Below, piece by piece: positions 38,063 to 47,740 of a DNA stretch of 64,000 nucleotides (position 1 is the first letter of the stretch; each line of letters starts with the position of its first letter). The notes under the pieces were generated by a model. It was not told the origin of the DNA and did no database searches. It saw only the letters and a program-made list of their open reading frames with translations. The stretch is from NCBI GenBank assembly GCA_006503475.1, contig RSEH01000255.1:1-64000 (forward strand), written 5' to 3'. The position numbers and the translations under genes were made by a program. Source of the DNA: Stentor roeselii. Its lineage: Eukaryota > Ciliophora > Heterotrichea > Heterotrichida > Stentoridae.

Positions 38063-40468
38063 CTAATAAAAACTTTCAAAAATTTCCTCCTCATCTTCAA
38101 CCTTTTTTAAAAATAACTCTGGGTCATCTTTCAGATCCAAGTACTTCAAAAACTGTTCCACTCCAAAGTCCTTCACTTTCGTGCTGATAACTTCTTCAGT
38201 GTCCTCCACCTCAAACTCATAAAACTCTCTAACATCTTCAATCTTGGTATAAGTCTTAAAAAGTTCAATATCTTCAGCAGCAACAATAAAATTCTCATTT
38301 TCCTGCTGATCTTTAATTTGATTTTCACTATTCTCCTCAAAAATCTTCTCATTTTCTGCAAAATCTTCCTGAAAATTTGCTTCAATAAGTTCAAAAAAGC
38401 AGTTTTTTTTTTCAAAAATCGAAAAATTTTTAGTATTTTGAGTCATGAGGATTTTTTTATCAAGTTTTAGAAATTTTTTCCTCCAGTCTTCGTTTTTATT
38501 ATTTTTTGGATTTGGGGTAGTCGGACTTTGACTAATTTTTAAACCAATTCTGTGTAAATATTTTTTCACTTCATATTTCCACCATTTTCCTCTGTTTCGA
38601 TTGTAAACAATTTGGCGATTGTGAAGTCGAAAATCATCTGGAATGTCCCATAAAGGTATCGGGTAAAGGTCTGCTTTATAAATGCCTAAAAACAAATTAA
38701 TAGCCTGTTGTTTTTTTGAATCTTTAATCAAATTAGCAAGATGTCTTTTAGTCGCTACAATCAACTTAGACTGTTTCGATTTTTCCTTACTATTAGTAGC
38801 CTTATGAGCAATAGACCCAGAGTACTGCAAAGCAATAGCATCTCCCATTTCTTCAAACAATTTCGTTAAAATCTGCACAATTTCACATTTTTTCGACAAA
38901 CTCTGACAAATTCCAAGTTCAGCCATTTGCATCTCAAGAGCCAAATGTGATATAAGCAGTTGTCCTTCATTCGTACGATCAATACAGTCCACACAGTTAG
39001 TCCTAACAACTCCGACCTGAAACTTCATCATAAAAAAAGCAGGATTAACAGAAGCTACAAAAACTCCAATTTTCGGTAGCACGTCTTTAAAACAACAATA
39101 AAATTTTTCCTCATAATTTTTCTTACTTTTCTTGATTTCATTTTTTATATCAAAAGAATGATAAAGAATTTGAAAGTCTTTCGGAAGTTGTGAATTGAGT
39201 TGATTGACAGTATTTAAGTACTCTTCAGCCAGGCTGTTTTCCTTGTTCTTCATATTGACCCTAAGAAGGTTGATGATAACAATTGGAGCTCCATATCTAC
39301 TGAACATATCCGAGAAGTGTAAAATAGTAGCATCATGCATGAAATCATTTTGATTTAAAATAATCGGCGGGGAAGGTAACATTGAATTATGGTCCTGGCA
39401 CCAGAAGAGCGGGACTGAGCCTCGATGTTGAACGAAAGAAGTCATTTTTCCGAAAGGTAACTTATCGATAAGTATCTGTTCAGTTTCAACGTCATTTGCG
39501 ACCTGGCCTTCTTCATTGAGTCCTCTTTTCAAGTACCTTGTTCCAGCGAAGAAGCGAGACCTTCGAGAAACGACGACTAAATCGTATTTCCGCGCAAGAA
39601 TCGAAATATAACGATACCCGACAAAGCCGTGGACAAGGCCGACGAGCCAGTTCTTGTCGATGAGCTTCGAGTAAAGACTCACTACCAGGTCATGGTTCCA
39701 AACGAATTGAGTCTTCCAAGGATACACTTCTTTCACTAAGAACTTCGAAGACTCCTCAGCGCTTTCAAAGGCGTGAAAAGTTTTATGTCGCTTTTCTTTG
39801 AAGGACTCTACCTTCGGCGTTGAAAGACTTACAATGTTTTCTTGAAGAGTTGATGTCAGGTCGTAATGATAACTGAAGTAAAAACCGAGTTCTATGTCAA
39901 GGGAGTTGAAAATGTCTAAATATTTCTTCTCGTCTTTTGATTTTTTTTCAGGAAATAACTTGAATAGCTTTGTTGATTGAACTTTGTAAATACTCTGTCC
40001 TCGAATTTTTGCTACTTTTTGACGTTTCGTGCAGAGGTAGAGGTAGTAACCTTGGGTGAACTTTGTCACTCCTAGAAGAGCTTCTGATTTTAAAACTAAT
40101 GAAGGAGGACCTGACTTGCTGCATTGTTTCAGGTAGGACTCGAGGTCTGAACTGCCGAAGGTTTGTTTGACTTCTTGAAGTTCTAACGAAAAACTTAACT
40201 TTTTTATCTTTAAAAGTTTGAAAACTTGACTGTGTTTAGTCCGACCAGTGATCAAGAAGTAGCTGATAAGGTCGTAGATTTCAATATCTCGATAAAGTTC
40301 CATATTATTTTTTCCATGAAAACTTTTAACTTTAGGTGTTAAATGAAGGTTAGAAGGAATGTTGAAATTTAATGAAAAACTTGTTTGATAAGAAAAACTC
40401 TTGATTTTCCTAAAGAAAAAACTAATGAATAATGAAAATCCTTTTCTATGACATTTTTCTTGGACCAT
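38063..40468 (-). CDS. FIG4-like Sac phosphoinositide phosphatase
   Basis: This 801-residue protein carries a Sac domain. The catalytic Cx5R motif is RTNCVDCIDRTN. Other landmarks are SRRSRFFAGTRYLKRGLNEEG, VANDVETEQIL and HRGSVPLFWCQD. The ordering and the N-terminal IEIYDLISYFLITG fit FIG4, the PI(3,5)P2 5-phosphatase that works with PIKfyve and Vac14 on endolysosomes. There is no C-terminal membrane anchor, unlike Sac1. The C-terminal 170 residues are acidic (Glu/Asp/Phe-rich). The first 50 residues are basic and may not be translated; an alternative start is MELYRDIEIYD. Confidence 0.93.
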   Translation of the reverse strand: MVQEKCHRKGFSLFISFFFRKIKSFSYQTSFSLNFNIPSNLHLTPKVKSFHGKNNMELYRDIEIYDLISYFLITGRTKHSQVFKLLKIKKLSFSLELQEVKQTFGSSDLESYLKQCSKSGPPSLVLKSEALLGVTKFTQGYYLYLCTKRQKVAKIRGQSIYKVQSTKLFKLFPEKKSKDEKKYLDIFNSLDIELGFYFSYHYDLTSTLQENIVSLSTPKVESFKEKRHKTFHAFESAEESSKFLVKEVYPWKTQFVWNHDLVVSLYSKLIDKNWLVGLVHGFVGYRYISILARKYDLVVVSRRSRFFAGTRYLKRGLNEEGQVANDVETEQILIDKLPFGKMTSFVQHRGSVPLFWCQDHNSMLPSPPIILNQNDFMHDATILHFSDMFSRYGAPIVIINLLRVNMKNKENSLAEEYLNTVNQLNSQLPKDFQILYHSFDIKNEIKKSKKNYEEKFYCCFKDVLPKIGVFVASVNPAFFMMKFQVGVVRTNCVDCIDRTNEGQLLISHLALEMQMAELGICQSLSKKCEIVQILTKLFEEMGDAIALQYSGSIAHKATNSKEKSKQSKLIVATKRHLANLIKDSKKQQAINLFLGIYKADLYPIPLWDIPDDFRLHNRQIVYNRNRGKWWKYEVKKYLHRIGLKISQSPTTPNPKNNKNEDWRKKFLKLDKKILMTQNTKNFSIFEKKNCFFELIEANFQEDFAENEKIFEENSENQIKDQQENENFIVAAEDIELFKTYTKIEDVREFYEFEVEDTEEVISTKVKDFGVEQFLKYLDLKDDPELFLKKVEDEEEIFESFY

Positions 40469-40471
40469 ATA

Positions 40472-40981
40472 ATGTCCTACTACAACTATTTAAAGCAGTA
40501 CAGTGGAGGGTTCCTTCGCAAGTACCAAACAGGTTCATACGGTCAACTAGCGCGGTCTTCAAGATACGCAGACATCGTTCACATGAACGCGACGTCAACT
40601 CTTTCAATAGACGAGGACTTGTCATTGAACCTGTCAGTTCCTCTGAACCTTTCAAACTTTTTAGCCTTTGCGGCGTTGATCTACTGGTACTTCTATCATA
40701 TCGACATGTACCAAGCGAACTCTTTGAAGAACCGTCTCAGGTCCTACCACAATTACAAGATGTGGAGTCGTCTGGAGATCTCTGTCTATAAAAACAATAT
40801 CCAAGCCTGTGAAATTTATCGACAGCTGCTCTGTGATGAATGGATGAAGAAAAAAGGACTCACTTATGAACAACTTGATGAACTGAGAAGAAGAACTGAA
40901 GACGGTGAAACTGCTTCAGACATCATCGCTTCTTGGGGCATGAAAATCGACAGATATTATGACAGACTTGTCAAGATTTAG
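40472..40981 (+). CDS. Small membrane protein, unknown
   Basis: From ATG MSYYNYLKQY the protein has 169 residues. It has one hydrophobic segment at about residues 60-78 (LSNFLAFAALIYWYFYHI) followed by a charged helical domain (NNIQACEIYRQLLCDEWMKKKGLTYEQLDEL). The N-terminus is Tyr/Arg/Ser-rich without acidic residues. This could be a mitochondrial accessory subunit, but no family was recognised. Its start is three bases from the divergent FIG4-like start. Confidence 0.75.
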   Translation: MSYYNYLKQYSGGFLRKYQTGSYGQLARSSRYADIVHMNATSTLSIDEDLSLNLSVPLNLSNFLAFAALIYWYFYHIDMYQANSLKNRLRSYHNYKMWSRLEISVYKNNIQACEIYRQLLCDEWMKKKGLTYEQLDELRRRTEDGETASDIIASWGMKIDRYYDRLVKI

Positions 40982-41087
40982 ATAGTTAATAGATAGAAGA
41001 AAGTCATCACTGAAAAAAACTCAGGACTTAAATATCAATAATCATTTAAACAGCTAAATTTAACCAGCTCCATATAAATTCCAAGGC

Positions 41088-42629
41088 ATGAACAATAAAC
41101 ACACAAAAGTATGGGACTTATCATTCAAATCTTTATCAGCTAAAGAAATACCTTCCTTGAAACCTTCTCAACTTTTACTACAAGTCGAAAAGATTCACCT
41201 TGATCGAGACTTTCAAGTCATTGAAGGCATCGGCAGGGTCAAGTCATCTGGTTCACAGTTTAAAAACTTGCAGGATAAGCGAGTCGCTTTCATTCAAAAA
41301 GAACGGAAGGACCTGATCCAGGAACTTGAAATAGTTGAAGGTGAACTAGTTGAGAAGTCTTTAGAAACTGCTCTGTTGCATCCAGCACTGACTGTTTTAA
41401 TGATGCAGGAGTTCATAATGTCCACAAGACCCAAGAACATCTTGCATGTGACGGATAATAAAACCATTGCTGGGTACTTGAAAAAAGTAGTGAAAGGTAA
41501 TCTGGTGACTGTGATTGATAAGAGTTCTTTAGGACTTATTCATGTTTTTGACTTTGACTTGATTTTCATTGGAAAAGTCCCTGGGTCTGTTTGTTTTGAC
41601 TTGGAACTAAAGGCGGCACAGACTGCCTTTTGCTATGAAAACGTCAGAGTTAACCTTCGTAAAGGCCAGGTCATCAAAAAAACAGTCAACAAGTGGCTGG
41701 GTGGTTTGACTCAGCTTAGAAAAAAACAGTTCTTTAATTATATCAAAAATAACCCTGACCTCTTTTCAGCCCGTGCAAAAAATCTGAATTTTACAAGAAA
41801 TATTGAAACTAGTCTTCAAGAAGATTACTTTGAAGTCCTTATCGAAAATCTTCATTCTTTAGCAGTTTCTGAAGGCACCTTCTGTTATAGTTTAAAGCCA
41901 CAAGAAGACCTCAGCTCTGGTAACAGTTCTTTTAATGAAGGAAGCTTAGAGAGACAAAGCCCTGAAACAGACAAGGCCTGTACTGTGGAAGAAGTAATCT
42001 ACGAAAACGATGAAATCATCAGCTTTGAATGTCTTCGATCTCCTAAAAACTCACTCGGCTCTTTAGAAGACCAGTTCCAGATGAAGACTCTTGAAAACTC
42101 TTTAAATCGCTTTGAACCTACTTTCTCAGAATCAACAGATTTTTCTATGAGTCCTGAAAATTCCTATGATTTTATTAATCAACTCATTTTAAAATACAAA
42201 AATTCAGTTGTTGATCGAATTGTGTCACAGTTTGAATCAGTTTTTGAGAAAGATATCAGGGAAGCTTGCAAGTATTTAAGGATTTTACCGGATTTCAGCA
42301 TTTATGAAGGGGAACTTAGTGATACTGACTTGGCTCATGGCTTTGGAAGCAGGTATTTCACTGATGGGACTGTTTTTAGAGGGTTTTGGTACCTCGGTAA
42401 AGCTAATGGAAAGGGAATTATGGCTAATGCTGATGGGTCTTTTTATTTTGGAGAATGGAAAAATGGGAATTATCATGGGTATGGCTCTCTGGTTAATGAA
42501 CAGGGCGATGTTCATGAAGGGTTCTTTAAGAGGGGAAAGTTTCATGGAGTTGGACTTGAAAAAATGGTGAATGGACAGAATTTTCAAGGATACTTTTGTG
42601 ATGGGCAGAGACTTCAGAGAATGGATTAA
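41088..42629 (+). CDS. MDR oxidoreductase-like protein fused to MORN repeats
   Basis: This 513-residue protein has two parts. Residues 1 to about 240 follow the order of medium-chain dehydrogenases/quinone reductases (LKPSQLLLQVEKIHLDRD, then IEGIGRVKSSGS, then LLHPALTVLMMQEF, then ILHVTDNKTIAGYLKK with VTVIDKSSLG). The nucleotide-binding GxGxxG is not preserved and no zinc ligands are evident, so it is probably inactive. Residues of about 415-513 are four or five MORN repeats (HGFGSRYFTDGTVFRGFW, NGKGIMANADGSFYFGEWKNGNYHG, and so on), which commonly bind lipids or organise cortical structures. A Ser/Glu-rich linker joins them. Confidence 0.82.
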   Translation: MNNKHTKVWDLSFKSLSAKEIPSLKPSQLLLQVEKIHLDRDFQVIEGIGRVKSSGSQFKNLQDKRVAFIQKERKDLIQELEIVEGELVEKSLETALLHPALTVLMMQEFIMSTRPKNILHVTDNKTIAGYLKKVVKGNLVTVIDKSSLGLIHVFDFDLIFIGKVPGSVCFDLELKAAQTAFCYENVRVNLRKGQVIKKTVNKWLGGLTQLRKKQFFNYIKNNPDLFSARAKNLNFTRNIETSLQEDYFEVLIENLHSLAVSEGTFCYSLKPQEDLSSGNSSFNEGSLERQSPETDKACTVEEVIYENDEIISFECLRSPKNSLGSLEDQFQMKTLENSLNRFEPTFSESTDFSMSPENSYDFINQLILKYKNSVVDRIVSQFESVFEKDIREACKYLRILPDFSIYEGELSDTDLAHGFGSRYFTDGTVFRGFWYLGKANGKGIMANADGSFYFGEWKNGNYHGYGSLVNEQGDVHEGFFKRGKFHGVGLEKMVNGQNFQGYFCDGQRLQRMD

Positions 42630-42796
42630 TACACAAGAATTATTTAATTTGGTTTATTCTGAATGGCTTGATTTTTTTATTGGTTGGATTTTATGGGTTT
42701 AGAGATGATTATTCACAATGCAATTCTAAATTTATCCTAATTTTATCACACTCCTCTACTTAATTTAAGACTTTGAATAATCTTAATCATAAAAAA

Positions 42797-43642
42797 CTAT
42801 CTAGTTACCAAATAAAATATAATAAGAAAAGGAATCAAATCATTTTTCCAGCTAGTCTCATACTTCATCCTAAACTCCTCCTTCATCCTTTTAACAAATT
42901 TATCAACTTCCCCAGGTTCTTGCGTGAGATCCCTTTGCATCAAAGCAGAAATAAATTCTTTCCCAGTCTCATTAACAATTTGATTATACGATTTTTCCCT
43001 ACATTCCTCAAGATGTTGTATCCTTAAATGTTCCAAACAATTCATCATAAAACAAACCGCAGGAGCCAAAGCCTTCAAAATCTGTGAAACTTCAAAAACC
43101 GTGAAACTAACAAAATAAATTTCATAGTCCAAAATCAAAGGAAAAATCAAAGCATCTAAAATTCCAATGATTGAAACAAGACACAACAAATTTCTTCCAG
43201 AATTCGAAATCTTACTAAAATAAATTCCATTAGCAACAAAAATCCAGCTGATATAAAACCCTGCTGCATGAAGAATAACTTCTGATTTTGGTTTAGTTCC
43301 AAATCTTTCATAGTTTTTCCTGTTTTCGCTGTTTTTTATATGATCATAAAGTTCTTTCATTTCTCGAAATTCTTTTTCAGCGTTTGGACTTTTTGACTTA
43401 TCCGGGTGTTTGTGAATAAGTTCTCGTTTGTAGCTTTGGTTTATTTCTTTTGTGGTCAAAGATCTAGAAATTTGGAGTTGTTGATAAACATTAAGTCCCT
43501 GATGAGCGACTTGAGAACTGACAAGATAATAAGAATAAATTAAAAAGACGACGAGAGCCCCTTGAAACTTCGCCTTGGGGAGTAAGAACTTTTTACAAGC
43601 CATGTAAAGTAAAGAAGTGACCATCACATGCTCGATGCCCAT
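42797..43642 (-). CDS. Membrane-bound J-domain protein
   Basis: This 281-residue protein has a J domain near residues 50-115: NVYQQLQISRSLTTKEINQSYKRELIHKHPDKS contains the essential HPD, followed by FREMKELYDHIKNSENRKNYERFG. Hydrophobic segments lie before it (about 5-45) and after it (about 125-200), and a last one near the C-terminus. The layout resembles ER J-proteins such as Sec63 or DNAJC-type membrane co-chaperones, which recruit Hsp70/BiP. No Brl domain of Sec63 is visible. It lies 6 bp downstream of the lectin-like gene, another secretory-pathway protein. Confidence 0.9.
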   Translation of the reverse strand: MGIEHVMVTSLLYMACKKFLLPKAKFQGALVVFLIYSYYLVSSQVAHQGLNVYQQLQISRSLTTKEINQSYKRELIHKHPDKSKSPNAEKEFREMKELYDHIKNSENRKNYERFGTKPKSEVILHAAGFYISWIFVANGIYFSKISNSGRNLLCLVSIIGILDALIFPLILDYEIYFVSFTVFEVSQILKALAPAVCFMMNCLEHLRIQHLEECREKSYNQIVNETGKEFISALMQRDLTQEPGEVDKFVKRMKEEFRMKYETSWKNDLIPFLIIFYLVTR

Positions 43643-43648
43643 TATTTA

Positions 43649-44830
43649 TTAAGAATTTTCTTCAATACAACAGATTCTGCAACATAAGACCAGTGTAGCC
43701 AAACAAAAAACAAGTAGCAAGACATGAACGAAAAGCATTCTCTGGTCATTTTCGAAGTGTTTTTCAAATGTTTTAAAGTTACTTTCAGCTGTTTTTAGCT
43801 CTTTTTTCAGTAAACTTCCATGAGAAGTCACTTTTGAGTATCGAGTCTCTATCGCCTCTTCAGCAGCTGAAAGGATTTCTTTGCTATCGACGTAGTTGTA
43901 AAGTTTCTGGAAGTGGTCATGGATTGATTTGAGTTGTTGGGAAATTCTAAGGATTTCACTGTTGGCGTATTTTGTGAACTGGTCTTCTAAATGCATCTCG
44001 TCAAGAGTTTTATGCATTTTTGGACTTTGCTTTAAAAGAGTTTCCAGTCTTGATGCAAGGTCGTGAATTTTCTTTTCTACTTGTTGAAAGTCTTGACTTG
44101 CTAAAGACCTGCTTTGAAGTTACTTTAAATGACTTTCTAATGAAATTAACTTTGCCTCAGCTACTAGAAGTTTTTGTGACACAAGATGGGAAATTTGAGA
44201 GTCATTCCAAGATTTAAGAGCCTCTTCTTCGTTGGGAAGAAGAGAAATTTGACTTACTTTAAGTGATCCAGAAGAGCTGAAACTGTAAATTCCGAAGTAA
44301 GTTTCGTTGAAAGGAGTGATTTTCACCTGTTTTTCTCTTACCTCTGCACATCTGAATAGTTTAGACTGTTCAACCCACACTTCAAATGACTGGCTTTGGA
44401 CATGTAAATGAAGAGACTTGACTTCTGAGAAGTCCACATGACAAGTCTCAATTTTTGAACTAGTGAAAATTTTCAGGTCATTTTTCGACTCATGTACGAA
44501 ACATGCACTTTCCTTCACATCACAAAATAAACCGAACCCTTCAAAAGCAGAAGAAAGTCCATAAAAATGCCCTAAGTCCTGACTACTTCGGGAAAACCAA
44601 AATGAACTTGAACTATTTTCATCGAAATTTAAATCAACCTTCACTTCAAAAGTCTTCATCTTTATCAAGTCTTTCGTGATCATCCCTCCAGATCGACTTA
44701 CTTTTGTTTTTCCAGGCAAAATAAAAAAATTTCCTTCTTGAACCTGAGAGTCTCCAGTTGTTTTAAACAAAAGACTCGAAAAAGTCTCTTCTCCTAAAAT
44801 TGTTTGAAAAAGACAGAGAAAAATAAACAT
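43649..44830 (-). CDS. L-type-lectin-like type I membrane protein
   Basis: Two exons joined across a 15-nt intron (44109-44123) give 388 residues. A signal peptide occupies residues 1-13 (MFIFLCLFQTILG). Residues of about 15-210 look like a beta-sandwich resembling ERGIC-53/VIP36 L-type lectins: SRSGGMITKDLIKMKTFEVKVDL, SSFWFSRSS, GFGLFCDV, YFGIYSFSSSGSLKVSQI. A coiled coil follows (about 215-350), then one transmembrane helix (MLFVHVLLLVFCLATLVLCC) and a very short cytosolic tail. The topology is that of ERGIC-53, a cargo receptor between ER and Golgi. The tail CCIEENS lacks the usual KKFF, and carbohydrate-binding residues could not be verified. Confidence 0.82.
44109..44123 (-). other. 15-nt intron in lectin-like gene
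   Basis: GTAACTTCAAAGCAG (minus strand) lies in phase 2 and brings in a TAA stop. Removing it makes a continuous coiled coil (ESHLKSLASQDFQQ). Confidence 0.93.
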
Positions 44831-44834
44831 TTTA

Positions 44835-45254
44835 TTAAACCTTTCGATTTTGAATTAAGTTGAAAATTTCATGGTTTCTTATGTAAAGCCGAGTTAATTT
44901 CTTGAAACTTTTACTGGGAACTGCCAAATGAGACTTATTCGACCTAAAAGTCGTTTGGACTTTCGCTCTATGAGTCAAGGAGCATGTTATTCTCCCTGAA
45001 GGACTCGAGTCCCTCGATGTCTTCTCCTGAAAGTTCACCTGTGCGACCTTCATTTTAGACTCCTGTCGTAAAGGCGACTTATAAGTAAAAATTCGAGTTT
45101 TCTGACGAATTGGGTGTTGTTTTTGCGTCAGACTTCGTTCAGAGCTTTTTGATTTGATGTAAACTTTGATGACTGGGCTGAGGTCGTTTTTGTTTTCATG
45201 GAAAAGGAAGTCGTCAGTGTTCTGACCTCTTGAGACTCTGGCCAAACTCTCCAT
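44835..45254 (-). CDS. Small basic hypothetical protein
   Basis: This 139-residue protein is Lys/Arg/Ser-rich (for example KSKSSERSLTQKQ and TRLYIRNHE) with no acidic cluster, membrane segment or known domain, and is probably disordered. It precedes the lectin-like gene by 4 bp on the same strand. Clean reading frame and packing support it as real. A microtubule- or nucleic-acid-binding role would fit the charge, but that is only a guess. Confidence 0.65.
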   Translation of the reverse strand: MESLARVSRGQNTDDFLFHENKNDLSPVIKVYIKSKSSERSLTQKQHPIRQKTRIFTYKSPLRQESKMKVAQVNFQEKTSRDSSPSGRITCSLTHRAKVQTTFRSNKSHLAVPSKSFKKLTRLYIRNHEIFNLIQNRKV

Positions 45255-45287
45255 CTATTAGATTATTCAGAATCTAAGAATAAACTT

Positions 45288-45497
45288 TTAGTTAAACCCA
45301 GCTTTTATCATCTCTTCTAGTTGGTTCTGGTTGTAAATCAGGTCTGCTAAAGATCTTCCGAACTTCATTAGAACTATTGTGGAAACTGTGAATAAAGTGA
45401 TTGTCTTGTAGTTCTTCTTCATTTGAGCCTTTTTTTGAGCCTCTCGTGGCCAGAAAAACTGCCTGATTGAGTCGAAGGTAGCTTTAAAAGTAGCCAT
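45288..45497 (-). CDS. Small single-helix membrane protein
   Basis: This 69-residue protein has a basic amphipathic N-terminal half (FFWPREAQKKAQMKKNYK), one hydrophobic helix (TITLFTVSTIVLMKFG, about residues 33-48) and a short polar tail. The layout recalls small tail-anchored mitochondrial subunits, but no family was identified. Confidence 0.62.
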   Translation of the reverse strand: MATFKATFDSIRQFFWPREAQKKAQMKKNYKTITLFTVSTIVLMKFGRSLADLIYNQNQLEEMIKAGFN

Positions 45498-45889
45498 TGG
45501 AGTTATTATAAGGAATTGTTTTTTTGAGGATTTTGATTGATTTGGATTAGGAGGATGATTTTTTTTTGATTTTTTTGGTTTTGAGGACGGGATTTGGATT
45601 TGTGACTTTTTGAGGGAAGTTACTTTGAAGTAAAATAATGGATGGGTAAAGTGGGTTAGGAGTGATATTCACTTGATGACTGGAAAATATTAATGCGTCG
45701 ATAGAGGTTTTAATACTTTTTCATTAAAATTAGTAAATAAATGGAATGATTGTTTTCTCCCTGGTTTAAGTGCGCTGAATTTACACTGAGTTTATCTTTA
45801 AAATATTTAAACTTCAGATATTTTCAGTGATTAAAGCGGTTAATTTTATACTAAGTTCGTCTTTAGAAAGATTTAATATTCCCAATACC
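45498..45889. other. Intergenic with degenerate repeat
   Basis: This is 392 bp without a gene. A stretch of about 40 bp at 45772 (GCGCTGAATTTACACTGAG) recurs in diverged form at 45836 (GCGGTTAATTTTATACTAAG), followed in both by a TCTTTA and ATTTAA pattern, so it is an old tandem duplication of about 64 bp period. Nothing else was recognised. Confidence 0.5.
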
Positions 45890-47161
45890 TTACTTAAATA
45901 TTAGAAACCTACTTGACCTCATCTCAAATGTTTCTTCAGTCATATTCCTACCAATTTTACCACTCTTCTCAAACTCCTGATCAGAGCCATCATTTTTCAA
46001 AATTTTCAAAACCTGCAAAGCAGTAGGTCGAAAAGTGGGATCAGAGCAAAGAATCGATTTCATCAATCCTAAAGTTTCTTTTCCCAGACTTTTCAATGCT
46101 TTACAATCAAATTCGATGTCGCATTTCAAGTTTTTCTGAATGACTTTATCTTGAGAGACTGCCAAAAATGGTGAAGAAGAGGTGAATAAGATGTAAATTA
46201 TCACTCCAGCACTAAATATATCAACTTTTGTACTGTACGACTCACCCCTTAATATCTCAGGCGCCATGTAACCCGGAGATCCTGACTTAAGCTTCAAGGA
46301 TTTGTCTGAATAACAAGCAAGTCCGAAGTCTGCGAGTTTGAAGTCGGTCAGGAACTTCTGGGATGTCATCAAGATGTTTTCAAGCTTCAGGTCTCGGTGA
46401 ATCACGCCTTGTGAGTGGATGTAATTAAGCACTTCAAATAGTTTTGTTGCGAATTCTCGGATGTCTTCGTATTTAAATCGCTTTTCTTTCAGTACTTTCT
46501 GTAGTAGATTTCCGCAAGGGACATACTCAAGGACAAGATATACGCATTCAGGGTCTTCATATACTCTGTACAATTTGATTATGTTTTTGTGGTCTAATTT
46601 TCTCAGTAGAGAAATTTCGTTGAAAAGCTGATTCACGTATTTAGGGTTGACCAAAGTCGTTTTTTCTATTTGTTTCAATGCAAACTGCTGATGACTTTTT
46701 AAATCCTGGCATAGTTTAACTGCCCCAAACCTTCCAGAATCAATTTCTTTAATCACAACGAAATCCTCTTCAATTTGCGTAAGCGTAGCAAAAGTGGCTA
46801 AAACTCCAATCCATGTTTCCAAGTCCTCTTCAGATTTCACATAAAAGTCCTGTTCAGCCCTTTCATTCAACTTAACAGTGAAGCCGTGTACTGGGCAGCC
46901 TTCTTTTATTTCAGTAAAACTTGAGACAATTGCCCATTTAAACTTGCAGAACCAAACATTGTCAGCAGAATCAGTGAAATACATTCGGCCCTTCGAAACT
47001 TTTACTAACTGATTAACGAAGCTGCCGAAATGAGTCTCGAAAGTTAATGTCCCTGAATGGATCTTTGATGAGAATCTCTTGTTGTAAGGGTAAGTCTCGT
47101 CTTTGATCCAGTAGCTGCTGTGCAGCAGCAGTTGCGAGTAAACTGATCGGAAAGTTTGCAT
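45890..47161 (-). CDS. PH-domain Ser/Thr protein kinase (CAMK-like)
   Basis: This 423-residue protein begins with a PH-like domain (residues of about 35-125, ending with the typical tryptophan helix EDLETWIGVLATFA). The kinase domain spans about 133-390: IDSGRFGAVKL (first glycine of the loop replaced by Asp), FALKQIEK, VIHRDLKLENILM, LADFGLACY, SGSPGYMAPEIL and DIFSAGVIIYIL. It fits the CAMK group. A PH domain placed N-terminal to a kinase suggests recruitment to phosphoinositide membranes, as in Akt, but the kinase lacks AGC features such as a hydrophobic motif. Confidence 0.92.
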   Translation of the reverse strand: MQTFRSVYSQLLLHSSYWIKDETYPYNKRFSSKIHSGTLTFETHFGSFVNQLVKVSKGRMYFTDSADNVWFCKFKWAIVSSFTEIKEGCPVHGFTVKLNERAEQDFYVKSEEDLETWIGVLATFATLTQIEEDFVVIKEIDSGRFGAVKLCQDLKSHQQFALKQIEKTTLVNPKYVNQLFNEISLLRKLDHKNIIKLYRVYEDPECVYLVLEYVPCGNLLQKVLKEKRFKYEDIREFATKLFEVLNYIHSQGVIHRDLKLENILMTSQKFLTDFKLADFGLACYSDKSLKLKSGSPGYMAPEILRGESYSTKVDIFSAGVIIYILFTSSSPFLAVSQDKVIQKNLKCDIEFDCKALKSLGKETLGLMKSILCSDPTFRPTALQVLKILKNDGSDQEFEKSGKIGRNMTEETFEMRSSRFLIFK

Positions 47162-47740
47162 TTTGGATTAATAGAAAATAATTGGCTATTAGTCTTTTTG
47201 ATTAACGAATATCTTTTAAGAGGTAAAGAATTAGAGGGATTGATTACTGGTGGACTGATAAATTTTCAAATTGATGGAGAGCGGCTGATGTCCCTCAAAC
47301 TTTGTTCAATGGTTCACAAATCAGATTTAAATTATCTGAGTCTCAAAAGTTTTGAGTGTCAAAATCTCGTAGAAATACTTATTAATTAGTTTATCTTTAG
47401 AATTGCAAAAAAATCAAGATTCAGAAAGAATTAGAATATTCCAGAAATGAGTCCATCCAACCACAAAAAACTCCGAAACCAGGTAATTTCTAAGACCCAG
47501 AATCAGGATAACCATAAAAATAAGCCTAACTCCATAAATTCACATGTAGAGAAATGTGATCCAATCCATGAACAGTGCTCAAATATTTAAATTTCCTTGA
47601 ATTTTCCTTAGTTTCTAGATCTCCTTTCAACTTTGGTCAAGGCACTTTGGCACAAATTAACAAAATATTTCATTTATCTGGAAAAATTCTAAATTAAATA
47701 AAAATGAACTCAGCTTCTTCTTCTCATTCACGGACAATAA
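47162..47740. other. Intergenic, weak ORF only
   Basis: This is 579 bp between divergent genes. An open stretch to 47389 on the + strand encodes up to 77 residues but lacks an ATG at its beginning and any known motif, so it is not called. The rest is AT-rich. Confidence 0.45.

Noticed and set aside
47156-47389. Plus-strand 77-codon ORF in the gap before the TPR gene
   Set aside because: It starts only from a non-ATG codon and has no motif or start context.
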